Positions 20,601 to 28,300 of a stretch of 64,000 nt of DNA are shown here, one piece after another. The stretch covers positions 12,981,001-13,045,000 of the forward strand of contig LR990059.1 in the NCBI GenBank assembly GCA_905147135.1. Direction: 5' to 3'. This DNA comes from Blastobasis lacticolella (taxonomy: Eukaryota; Arthropoda; Insecta; Lepidoptera; Blastobasidae). Under the pieces are notes generated by a model, which worked only from the letters and a program-made list of their open reading frames with translations, made no database searches and was not told where the DNA came from. Each line of letters begins with the position of its first letter. The first letter of the stretch is position 1. A program made the translations under genes and the position numbers.

Positions 20601-22477
20601 CTGCGGCCATGTACCAATAACTTTTTTCAGAGTTATGTACATGAGTTGAATGCTAACCGATGCTCTTACGGTGAGGGAAAAATCTTGATGAAACCTGCAC
20701 ATTTAGGCGACTGTCTGTGTCACCATGATCCAATCTGGTCAAGCTCCCCTGGTAGCAGAGTCACGGAGGTCAGATGACAGTCTCTCTACTGTAATTATCT
20801 GATCTGTCAAATCATGGATTATGGTCGAGGCGGACCCAGGGCCTTCATGATTAAACGCCAAGTTGATTTTTTTATTGTTATTCACAGATATGGGAGCTGA
20901 CGTCAACGAACAAAACTCCGAGGGCAGGACGCCGCTACACGAAGCTATTATAAGAGGAAATCTGCAAATTGTGGAGTTTCTACTGAAAAATGGAGCCAGC
21001 GTTCATTTGAAGACTAAGTTAGTATTCTACATATTCAATGAAAGTGGTCAAATAAAATACTAGGTACTATCAACGTAACGAAGTACATTTACTACAGTCA
21101 GCTGCAGAGTGAAATGACTCCCTAGCATACATGAAATGTACGAGCTATTTCTTTGAATTGCCTGCGTAGTGCATCAAAGCAGTCGCTCACTCTGCTTAAA
21201 GACCTGTCAAGTGTAATGTAAAAATTCACTCCAAACAGGAACGGCGAGTCACCCCTGATCACTGCCATCAACCGGAACGACCATGCCGTGATTGACTTGC
21301 TACTGCGCTGCGGGGGCCATCTCGCTGGCGCTGACAGCCAGTCCTTGGCTGACGTCGTCAACCTGGCAGCTAGGAGCGGAAGCGTCACCCAGCTGGAGTC
21401 ACTGAAGAGGGCCGGCGCTGACCTGAATATAGCTGATGAACTGCAGCATACGCCTTTGCATAAGGTTCGGTAGTATAATTATTTATAGACTCAATATATC
21501 TAGATATAGATGCAGACCAGCTCCTATCTTCATCCACCTCCATCCAACCTGCAAGGAAAGTAATTTGAGTAAAATTAATGTGAATGTAAAATCAAAGTTT
21601 GCAAATATTGTATCGGAAGACGCAGTGTGGGTAGGCCTCTCGCAAGGTGGTAAAGGTCGTAGCGCAGGTACCAGGATGCGGATGGCACAGGTACCGCCTT
21701 TGTGGAGATCTCTGGGGGAGGCTTATGTCTTTCGGCTGATATGATGATGATAACAGTATTTCTTATCGTACACCACATGGAGTAGGCTCTACTCCCTAAT
21801 CCGATACTACCTATACAATTCTGCAATTTAGAAGCATGAAGAGTTTAATGTAGGAGTAACCCGCCCGAGTATTCCGCCGTTATGGTCATGGTGCTAGTTG
21901 TACTCTCCAAGCTTGTAAAGGGCCTCAGAAAAGCACAGGAACCTTTATTTAAAAATTAGTGGACCCGGCGCGACTTCGTTCGCGTGGCGTCCTACCCCTA
22001 CACTACCCTAACCCTACTCCTACCCTACCCTATTCTTACTTTACCCCTGCCTACCCTTTTTTTCTTGCTTATAAACCTTTCTCTTGAATCACTGTATATA
22101 TAGTTGACAACTATGATGCGTAGTTTAAAAGATCTAAACGTACATAGACACATAGGGACAGACGGCGAGAAGCGACTTTGTTTTATACTATGTAAAGATG
22201 TATAGATTTACATTGAAACTAGTGAAATATTTCTATAATAGGGTGCGACAATCAAGGGAGCAAAAAAAATATACCAGAAACATAACGAACCATACCTAAT
22301 CTTAATTTATAATTCTTCCAGGCGGTGATATGCAACTGGCCCAACGTAGTCCAGTACCTACAACGGCAGGGAGCGACTCACGAGCGCGACTTCCTGGGCC
22401 ACACGCCTCTGGACTACGCGAGGAAACTGGAACGCCATGATATAGCGGCCATGTTGAATAACTATGATCACAATTAA
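5612..22477 (+). CDS. L-asparaginase with ankyrin repeats, copy 1 (12 exons)
   Basis: Hydrolyses L-asparagine to aspartate and ammonia; a cytosolic enzyme of the ASPG / 60 kDa lysophospholipase-like family. Coding exons: 5612-5873, 9163-9275, 10702-10827, 11008-11132, 12553-12782, 13885-14039, 14218-14331, 14778-14840, 14914-15058, 20888-21017, 21239-21464, 22322-22477. All have AG/GT borders and matching phases, giving 1,845 bases (614 residues). Residues 1-65 are a charged extension not seen in copy 2. The catalytic set is visible: YTGGTIGM (Thr), HGTDT (Thr-Asp) and the Lys in [23 protein letters not shown] is also present. The last four exons encode four to five ankyrin repeats ([22 protein letters not shown]). 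Oddity: no counterpart of copy 2's exon 2 (126 bases) was found between 5874 and 9162; the exon 1 to 9163 join stays in frame. Function follows from family; activity is untested. Confidence 0.9.
6030..6130 (-). mobile_element. CR1/Jockey-like LINE 3' fragment, minus
   Basis: Matches the complement of the LINE tail at 53.6 kb (AGATCTCC and CTTCCGCATCCAGCCGGTAC type blocks). It lies in the first intron of asparaginase copy 1. Confidence 0.45.
6185..6305 (+). mobile_element. RTE-like LINE fragment
   Basis: Carries the segment CTACGACGTGAGGATGCTGA, then AAGTGGATGAAAAAAAGTAG and GCCGGGATG. These correspond to the end of the RTE-type reverse transcriptase ORF seen at 34.15-34.47 kb and 35.23-35.34 kb. 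Confidence 0.55.
6788..7035 (+). repeat. interspersed repeat family B
   Basis: Copy of the family described at 3083. It has CTGCAGGACTTAGAGCCTCT, CCACGCTTGGCAGG, CTGCCCATTTTCCAG, TACGATACCCACGAGTGTAA and GCCGGACACCACGCGGCC. It sits in the large first intron of asparaginase copy 1. An open frame across it (about 6681-6896) is repeat sequence and not the missing exon. Confidence 0.7.
7339..7564 (-). repeat. SINE family S1, minus, tail missing
   Basis: The complement reads from the B-box (GGGTTCGAATCCCGC) through the body to the GGTAGCAGGGTCA and ATCTGGTCAGG blocks. The 3' tail is absent. Confidence 0.7.
7636..7786 (+). mobile_element. CR1/Jockey-like LINE 3' end with (GAT)n tail
   Basis: Degenerate coding trace of a reverse transcriptase C-terminus: the AGATGGAGTGACGATTTG block, TTGGGTGAGGCCTATGTGCA and GCAGTGGAC, followed directly by (ATG)n microsatellite at about 7763-7780. 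The same arrangement occurs at 21.6 and 53.6 kb. Confidence 0.55.
7796..7975 (+). repeat. second tRNA-headed SINE family (S2), 3' part
   Basis: Shares TGAATTTTAATTTCTGTTAC, GGGTCTGGGTGTTCTATGT, TTATCTAGCACCCATAA, GGGGCTAGATGGCGCTGTGT and GAATTTGTCCAC with the full copies at 19.2 and 55.9 kb. The tRNA-like head is missing here. Confidence 0.65.
8560..8935 (-). mobile_element. transposon coding remnant with a RPDGMT motif, minus
   Basis: On the minus strand a degenerate frame reads [13 protein letters not shown], then [10 protein letters not shown]. The same motif occurs in the remnant at 9830-10190. The pairing of RPDGMT with (W)DAT-x-(V/I)D is one I recognise from repeated transposon-linked ORFs in invertebrates; its exact element class is not certain. 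Confidence 0.45.
9660..10260 (-). mobile_element. transposon coding remnant with a KRPDGMT motif, minus
   Basis: The minus-strand frame at 10189-9977 reads [12 protein letters not shown], then [15 protein letters not shown], then [12 protein letters not shown] related segment continues in a broken frame to about 9830. It is related to the remnant at 8560-8935 in the next intron upstream. Its outer part (10207-10260) resembles the asparaginase copy 1 leader. No intact protein. Confidence 0.5.
10865..10945. repeat. half of an inverted-repeat element (GGACAGCGCCTT family)
   Basis: CGCTAGTCTCACGACCATGG and GCCAATTAGGACAGCGCCTT match the right half of the hairpin element at 30713-30845. Both copies lie just before an asparaginase exon, but before different exons (5 and 6). 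Confidence 0.5.
11205..11345 (+). repeat. short interspersed repeat fragment
   Basis: Contains CGGTGCACCTGATGAAAAGC and GCGGTGCCGGCCTTTGCGAT, a block also seen diverged at 52.97-53.05 kb. Non-coding, inside intron 5 of asparaginase copy 1. Confidence 0.35.
11418..12235. mobile_element. terminal-inverted-repeat element with an internal GAGCGAGCGGAGCGAGCTC array
   Basis: The left edge GGCGCGGATCCAAG plus a G-run is mirrored at the right edge by a C-run plus TGAATCCGCGCTGATC, so the element has degenerate inverted ends. Between them lie eight to nine tandem but unequal units (about 55-110 bases). Each begins with a form of AATGAGCGAGCGGAGCGAGC, at about 11562, 11686, 11759, 11835, 11890, 11948, 12057 and 12142. 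The ends suggest a hAT-like non-autonomous element; that is inference. Confidence 0.55.
12240..12540 (-). mobile_element. RTE-like LINE reverse transcriptase remnant, minus
   Basis: The minus-strand frame ends ... [20 protein letters not shown], then ARLRWYGHV, the C-terminal hallmark of RTE-type reverse transcriptases. It lies directly before exon 6 of asparaginase copy 1, whose acceptor AG is at 12551-12552. No functional ORF. Confidence 0.7.
12905..13260. repeat. unclassified interspersed repeat
   Basis: GCCACCTTCATCAGATCAG and GGAAAGTGGGTAAA are weakly repeated at 15.22-15.37 kb. A GC-rich stretch (GGCGGCGGGCGGCGGTCCGC) stands out at 13180. Open frames on both strands have no family resemblance. 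Confidence 0.35.
13744..13858. repeat. short imperfect inverted repeat
   Basis: AAGAAGAGACTTG and its complement CAAGTCTCTTCTT flank about 75 bases, with TCACG and CGTGA just outside and inside. A small hairpin element in intron 6 of asparaginase copy 1, ending close to the exon 7 acceptor. Confidence 0.4.
15215..15735 (-). mobile_element. RTE-like LINE remnant (minus) plus a neighbouring repeat
   Basis: From about 15440 the minus strand reads the end of an RTE-like reverse transcriptase (CTCGCATCCGACTCGGCGAT is the complement of a block at 34355). A (CAT)n run lies at 15417-15440. The 15215-15370 part resembles 12.9-13.0 kb. This begins the repeat-filled 5.8-kb intron 9 of asparaginase copy 1 (15059-20887). 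Confidence 0.55.
15828..16340. repeat. direct repeat of about 100 bases flanking a family B copy
   Basis: GAATTATTTTTAGAAGGAGG, TCCGAGGAGTCGC and TTTGGGATATTTC-like blocks appear at 15829-15945 and again at 16215-16340, either side of the minus-strand family B copy. This suggests duplicated flanking DNA or insertion of B into a tandem unit. Confidence 0.5.
15940..16212 (-). repeat. interspersed repeat family B, minus
   Basis: The complement carries all family B blocks (CCGGCCGTGTGGTGTCCGGC, CACTCATGGGTGTCGTACAA, CCTGCCAAGCGTGGAGATTA and TAACCTCCCTTTTCGTGGGA). It is flanked by two copies of GAATTATTTTTAGAAGGAGG (15830 and 16215), each followed by GCAAACGAG. Confidence 0.7.
16553..16855 (+). 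repeat. interspersed repeat family D
   Basis: Blocks in order: AGGACTCTGTCAAGCCTGAG, GAGTCCGCCTGGGTGAGTA, AAGCAACAATG, GTTGTGTTCCG, GAAGGATAAGGTAGCCA, TTATGGGCGACAGTTACCGC and GCTCGTTTGTCACTG. Other copies are at 36355 and 56733, with pieces at 25978, 28858 and 29258. Confidence 0.65.
16900..17143 (+). repeat. interspersed repeat family B
   Basis: Good copy: TCCCACGAAAGGGGAGGTTA, CCACGCTTGGCAGGCGGGTT, GCTGCTGCCCATTTTCCAGA, TTAGTCGCCTTGTACGACAC and TCTGCCGGACACCACACGGC. It follows a family D copy in intron 9 of asparaginase copy 1. Confidence 0.7.
17144..17815. other. intron 9 of asparaginase copy 1, nothing recognised
   Basis: AT-rich, with a poly-A run at about 17643. No repeat family or exon was identified. 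Confidence 0.35.
17815..18005 (-). repeat. SINE family S2, minus
   Basis: The complement of the S2 body: AATTCACACAGCACCATCTA, AGCTTGTGTTATGGGTGCCA, ACACCCAGATCCGTAACAGA and AAATTAAAATTCATC, then TTTCTGCCCGA and a decayed head. Confidence 0.65.
18120..18172 (+). mobile_element. Helitron 3' end
   Basis: ACGCGGGCGAAGTCGCGGGC forms a GC-rich stem, and AAAAGCTAG followed by T comes right after it. A stem-loop just before CTAG/T is the classic Helitron 3' terminus and is common in moths and butterflies. Confidence 0.6.
18505..18645 (-). mobile_element. Helitron-like element (family H), minus
   Basis: GTGGACCCGGTGCTCCAG, ATTCGCGTGGCATTCTACCC and CTTGAATCACT-like blocks are the complement of family H seen at 4.6 and 50.7 kb. 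Decayed, with no open frame. Confidence 0.4.
18650..19195. other. intronic DNA, nothing recognised
   Basis: Includes GA-rich sequence at about 19085-19150 (GAGGGGGGTGAGGCGGGG). No repeat family or exon seen. Confidence 0.3.
19197..19470 (+). repeat. SINE family S2, near full length
   Basis: The tRNA-like head has CTGAGTAGTTCAGTGGTTAA as A-box region and GGGTTCGTTTCCCGGCCGGG as B-box region. The AGAAATTTAAATGATGAATT junction and the S2 body follow (GGGTCTGGGTGTTTTATG, TTATCTAGCACCCATAATAC, GGGCTAGATGGCGCTGTGTG). Confidence 0.75.
19471..20528. other. intronic DNA, nothing firmly recognised
   Basis: No exon and no listed repeat family. Contains TATCGATAAAC and TATCGATAAGG motifs near 19666-19694 and a short (ACTT)n run at about 20199. 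Confidence 0.3.
20530..20852 (+). repeat. SINE family S1
   Basis: Well-preserved head GTCGGTCGCCGAGTGGC and GGGTTCGAATCCCACTGCGG, then the S1 body. It lies just before the exon at 20888. It could be mistaken for a tRNA gene, but the acceptor arms do not pair. Confidence 0.75.
21595..21770 (+). mobile_element. CR1/Jockey-like LINE 3' end
   Basis: GAAGACGCAGTGTGGGTAGG, ATGCGGATGGCACAG and TCTCTGGGGGAGGCTTATGT, then TTTCGGCTGATATGATGATG. This matches the LINE end at 53.6 kb and lies in the last intron of asparaginase copy 1. Confidence 0.55.
21955..22200 (-). mobile_element. Helitron-like element (family H), minus
   Basis: GTGGACCCGGCGCGACTTCG, TTCGCGTGGCGTCCTACCCC, CTTGAATCACTGTATATA, CATAGGGACAGACGGCGAGA and AGCGACTTTGTTTTATACTA are the complement of family H. 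It ends about 120 bases before the final exon of asparaginase copy 1. Confidence 0.5.
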
Positions 22478-22569
22478 AGTTAAACTAATTATAATATGTA
22501 GCGAAAGCTTCCTGATTTTTATTACATCCTCCAGTACTTGAAAGGCTTTGTTACAAAAGAGTAGTAAAG

Positions 22570-22897
22570 AAGAGGAGCGTCGGTTGCCGAGTGGTTAATT
22601 TATCCGACTCGTTAGCGAGAGGTACCAGGTTCGAATCCCACTGTGGTCATGTACCAATGAGTTATGTTCATTAGTTGAATGCTAACCGATGCTCTTACGG
22701 TGAGGGAAAACATCGAGATGAAACCTGCACATTCAGGTGACTGATTGTATAACCAGAAGGTCACGGAGGTCATATGGCAGTCGCTCTACTGTAATTATCT
22801 GATCTGCCAAATCCTGGATATTGGGCAAGGGGGATCCCAGGCCCTCGTTCGCGAGAGCACCACCGAAACATTAACGTCAGTCGCCAAGATGATAATT
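22570..22897 (+). repeat. SINE family S1
   Basis: AGCGTCGGTTGCCGAGTGGT, CAGGTTCGAATCCCACTGTG and the full S1 body. It lies just downstream of asparaginase copy 1. Confidence 0.75.
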
Positions 22898-22954
22898 GTT
22901 TTATGGAGTAGTAAAGAAGAGCTGTATGTGAACGGATAGGTATTAATGATGTCT

Positions 22955-23222
22955 TTTAAGCCGTCATTTTGGCGTCGACTTCCTGGTTGAGCTCTCGCGC
23001 AAGAGCTCGAGGTCTGCCTTGACCATGATCCAGGATATGACAGATCAGGTACTTACAGTCGAGTGACTGCCATCTGACGGTGACCACAATGAACCTGTTA
23101 ACAGGGGACAACTGATCAGATTGGATTATAGTTTACACATTCAGTCGAATGAATGTGCAGGTTTCCTCACGATACTTTCCCTCACCGTAAGAGATTCGAT
23201 TAGTATACAAACCGTTCATAAT
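22955..23222 (-). repeat. SINE family S1, minus
   Basis: The complement of the S1 body, from the ATTTTGGCGTCGACTTCCTG tail to the GATTAGTATACAAACC part. The head is missing. It stands tail to tail with the copy at 22570. Confidence 0.65.
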
Positions 23223-24398
23223 TTTTTTTTTATGACGCAAGTACCTTTTATAACCTTGTGACTAAAAATACTGTTGTGTGAATGAGTCGAAAGAACACAT
23301 AGTCAGGTGACGCATCATAGATTTCCATAGCAAGTATAGACTATACAGTATGTGGGAAATTACCCTACAACCTCTATGTATATGTTTGCCCTAGAGCCAG
23401 ATGTTCTTACTTTGCAATGGGTTTCCCGCTCTCGTGTATATCATCAATGAATTAGGTGTACCTACTATACCAAACTATTCGCTTCGTTCAGAAATTCAGG
23501 ATTCAACCTCCTGTGATACCTACAATTGTTTTTTTTTCCTTATATCTTTACATCCATTTTACAACTGCCGATCCGGGAAAATACTTTTCTTTACAGGGAA
23601 AACAATAATATTTTTTTCTAAATTTAAAATTTTCTGGCTTAGGGAATTCCCCGTTTTATTACGAATATTAGATGTAAACCGAAGCCCGAAGGTAAATGTT
23701 AGTCCTCGATATATCTTGAGCTCGAAGCGTTGTGTGATACAAAAATTTCAAGGTATGTCTTAGACCACAAGCATGCCCATGTTTACTAACAGCCTTCGCA
23801 ATTGGCTTATCAAGTTGTCATTCTTAGTTACAGTGGATTTTTGGAACTGAAGACATTGACATAGATAGGTAATTTATTATTATTATTTTATTAATCATTA
23901 TTATTTTGTAATCTTAATGTATTTGGTGAACATGTTATTTCTTGTAATTTAATATACTTATACAGTAATTGACTTGTAATTTATCAATTAAAATATGTTT
24001 TTTTTTATTATTTTATAGACAGACCAAGTTTTTGAGCCCCTAAGTATTGTTACCTATAGTCCTTTGCTAAAATCTAGTTTTAAACATTACCTTAGTTTAC
24101 AATATTGTACATTGTTTATTTTACAGTAAACATATATTCACTATGTCATTGCAATAAATGAATGAATGATTTGTTATGCGCTTGCTACTACAAACTTATT
24201 TGCACTTCGAAAAAATGTAGATTAGCACCTGAGCAAGTGCACAAGCTTAAACATATTCTAAAATACGTGAGCATTAGTTAGTTCCGGGTTATTTAGCTGA
24301 GCATTACGTCCTCACCGGCCTCAAACAAGGCTTTCTATAGCCTATATAGTACAGTATAGATATGACGAACCAACTTAGGTCACATAGTAAACCTTTTT
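23223..24398. other. intergenic DNA between the two asparaginase genes
   Basis: No exon found. The 23.86-24.17 kb part has an AT-rich run ending in AATGAATGAATGA, which looks like a LINE tail. A 120-codon frame at 23401 has no family resemblance. Confidence 0.35.
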
Positions 24399-24505
24399 AT
24401 TGACGACCTGAATGGTTCTGTTGGTTAACCCAGGTTGGTCCCGGGTATTCCGGGATCTCCGGCCGGGCAGAAATTGAAATGATAAATTTTTATTTCATAA
24501 TGTAT
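24399..24505 (+). repeat. SINE family S2, head only
   Basis: GACGACCTGAATGGTTCTG and GGCCGGGCAGAAATTGAAAT form the tRNA-like head and junction. The rest of the body is lost. Confidence 0.5.
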
Positions 24506-25399
24506 GTAGGCACAAAAGATAGTATAATATGACCACCATAGAAGTGATAACCTCAGAAGGCGAAGGAGTAACTCTACTGGATTCAGTTAACTATACTAGT
24601 TTCAGTTACAGTTACCAAAGGGTCCAATTTTTTTGTTGTTTACGCGGAAAATTGTTCAATATTCGGAAAAAACACATCAGTACACACCTGTCAGTACCTG
24701 TCACAGGTGACCCGGCGCTCGGCTGTGTGTGTGTGTTGTGGTGGCGCCGCTGGTGGTGTTCATTTACCATTAACAACCACAAACCTCTTTTGTGAATAGA
24801 GACATTAGGTACTTTTTAAGTAGGTACATTATGGTAAATAGTGAGAACTTTCGAAGTTTTTTCGTGACACTGGTGACATTGAAATTAAAACTACAGTTTC
24901 TGGAGCACATTTTTACTTATATTTATACAAAATTTACCCATTCCTTTGATATTTCTTTATTTTTTTCTAATCATTAAAACATGTTTATGTTACTTAGATA
25001 ATAAATAGGAGTTTGGATAAGTAGATCAATTAAAGAAGCCACGGAGAAGCCTTTCTCCGACATAACAATTTCGACCGCATCATGACTTACGGTTCCAGCG
25101 AATTGAAGATTTACAGATACTGGAAGAATATTGAAAATGTCAAAAGAATGGTTAATATAGTGTATATGAAATGTAGACATGTGCCCTGTTATCCAGGGAA
25201 CGAATACTGCATCCCAAACCGTACAAAGTGACCCTGATCTATCACATTCTTCATAAGTTAGTATTAGTACCTAGGTAGCTATGTTGACTTTTTACAAGAA
25301 TCTGTGTTCTATCTTACATTCCATGTAGTACATTTTAGTAGATTTTCAATAAGTTCTTGCTCTTTTTAGGGATTTCTCCGTGGCTTGTCTTGTAAAACA
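24506..25399 (+). other. upstream region of asparaginase copy 2
   Basis: Non-coding. A good splice acceptor (CTCTTTTTAG) at about 25360-25369, about 30 bases before the ATG, suggests the 5' untranslated part continues in an upstream exon that I cannot place. An 88-codon frame at 24529 has no features of a protein. Confidence 0.3.
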
Positions 25400-28300
25400 A
25401 TGAGCGAGCCGCATAAAAATCAACGGAAAGTCTTGGCTGTTTATACCGGTGGCACCATCGGCATGATGAAAAGTGAAGGATGTGAGATAATTGTATTATA
25501 TCTAAACAGTAATTTAAATGCAACCTTAGTAGCTAAGTGGTTTGTATGTACGATTTATTCGAATACCATTAATTCATTTCCTGGTAACTGGTATTTAAAT
25601 GGGTACTCGTAAAAGCGTGAGATACCTGCGCTTTTTTTCTTAAGTATTTCCTAAGTTAGCATCCGACACTAATACCCGCACGCTCTAAACTTTAGGCGAC
25701 GCTTAAGTTGATTTAAGATATTCCTAACAAGAAAAAGCATTGCACAAACGCCAACCTTAAGTGAAAACTAAACTCGCAGTCACTCTAACTTTATGACACC
25801 GATTTAGTGAAGCCTAAAACTAATACTGACTTGGCTACGTAGAAAGGATGGAAAATAATCCAGCAGTGAAGAGAGCGTACTCGAGACAAGTCGAACGTCC
25901 AAGGGTACACTGCTGGATTCTTTTCCATCCTTTCTACGTAGCCAAGTCAGTATTACGCCAATGATTTCTTTCGTCTGTTTCGCATTCTGTTTTGCATTTT
26001 TATTGCCTGCAATCTAAATGCTTGAATCTTATGTAGATGCACTGGGCGACAGTTAACTACCCCTTAACATCAGGGGGCTGCACACAGTCTCTACTGCGAA
26101 GTTCGTTTGTCACTTTGTAGTATAAAGAAAATATAATTTAAATTTTTAGTATTACTGCCAAAACGTGGAGTATTTGAGAAATCCATTCGTAATTATCCTC
26201 AGTTGAATGACAAGGAATATTGGAAGAACATGATTAAAAGTTCTAATTTTGACAAAAAATTTCTCATTTTACCAGGTAAAAAGAATTTGTTGCTATACTT
26301 ATATATCTTTTATTTATTTATGAAATGTTATTGTTGTTTAAGAGTGTGGTTAAGGGGTCCGACTCGTAAGCGAGAGGTCCCGGGTTCGAATCCCACTGTC
26401 GCCATGTACCAATGACTTTTTTCTGAATTATGGACATTAGTTGGTCACTAACCGATGCTCTTACGGCGAGGGAAAACACCGTGATGTGCAACCGTAATCC
26501 AATGTGGTCAGGTTCCCCTCTTAACAGGGTCTCGGACATCAGATGGCAATCGGTCCACTGTAATTACCTAATTTAAATCAAGGCGGACCCCGGGCGCTCG
26601 CGCGCAAGATCACAACCAGGAAATTAATGCCAAGATGATATTATAAATAAAATATGGCAAATATTAAATCCATATCCAAATTTTATCATTTGAACATTTG
26701 TTTAATGTTTCATTTATGACTAACGCCTTTAACTCAAGGCGCCTAATGTGCTATAAGCGAACCATCCTCCGGAGGACAATTTAATTTGAAATAACATAAT
26801 TCAATGAGCAGTTTTCCAATAGGTATCTAAAGCATTCCTAACCACTTACTAGATGGCGCTCCGACAATTTTGGTAATTGATAATCGCTTGAAATAGGTTC
26901 TTAGCAAACAGGATATAAACACTGGGTATGTTGTATTGGACAATATTGTATTTGTTAATAGTTTTCAACCATTTTAGAGGTTATAATAATAATGGAACAT
27001 AGTGCCAACTTCTATAAATATTTCTTTTTACATTTCGTTCAACCTTTAACAGTTACGTTTATATTAATAAACATTTTATTTTTAAGTTTAGTAATAGTTG
27101 GCTGCATGACATCACTGCCACCATCATACAGATTATAAAAAGATTACCAAAATTGTAAGAGCGCCATCTATTGATGCTTTTTGAAACCAACTGACAATAC
27201 CTACTGGAAAACTCCTCATTGATAATCGCTTGAAATAGGTTCTTAGCAAAGAGGATATAAACACTGGGTACGTTGTATTGAATAATCTTGTATTTATCAA
27301 TAGTTTTCGATCATTTTAGAGGTTGAAATAAATTATTGCAAACAAAACAAACATCAATTTGACTGAGTCAGTTCGTTTCATGGACGCTAGAATCAAGAAT
27401 GGACGTAATACAAATATGAAAGGTTTGTATTAAAATGGAACAAAGCGCCTACTTAAATAAATATTTCTTTGTACATTTCGTTCAACCTTTAAATATTTTT
27501 TTTATTTTTAAGTTAAGTATTAGGTGGCTGCATGACATCACTGTCACTGTGTTTACACAGATTTAAAAAAAATGACAATTGTAGGAGCGCCATCTATTTA
27601 TGCTTTTTGAAACCAACTGATAATACCTACTGGAAAACTCCATAAAGTAAATAAACCAGTACTTCTAGCTTAACGTTTACGATTTCAGAATCAAAAGATA
27701 CAGAAGCGAGAATACTTTACAAAATTTTAGAGTACGAGAATTTGTTGGACTCCTCTAATGTTGCTCAAAAGGAATGGGTGATGATTGCACAGGATGTAAT
27801 GGTATGTTGGTAGGTACAGAAATATTACAGAGTAAGTAAGATATTGTTAGGCAAACGAGACCTTGTTGTTTCTATTCGAAATATTAGAGAATAACATTGT
27901 GTTGAGCTGAATTCTTTTTTTTCCGATGTAACTGCTTTATTTTATATTATTAACATGTAGAAATTTCATGTATTTATATCCATTGGTCAATTGAATACAT
28001 TTATTAAGAGTATAAACTATAAAACAATTACCAAACACTCAAACGAATGAAACAATAGTAAGAGAAATTTAGTATGGGTGACCTTAATAGACATAGACAT
28101 AATGTTTATTTGGCAATTTCTACAATATAAATAAACAACATATTCAATTTCATTTGTTGTATATTTTTTCTATTAGTATTAGGTAGGTTAGGTATTTTAA
28201 GGAGCACGCTGTCTGCCTTTCTGAATTTTCTTCCGTAGGTCTACTATAAGATATTTCTTATGAAGTAAGCTGTACCTGTTGTGTTGTTTTCCTTATGTCA

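Noticed and set aside
20532..20610. tRNA gene
   Set aside because: The A- and B-box-like segments belong to the head of SINE family S1, repeated many times in the window; the acceptor arms do not pair.
23401..23763. 120-codon gene between the asparaginase genes
   Set aside because: Starts inside AT-rich sequence, with no recognisable motif or codon bias; likely chance.
24529..24795. 88-codon gene upstream of asparaginase copy 2
   Set aside because: No domain, biased composition at its end, and no splice or homology support.
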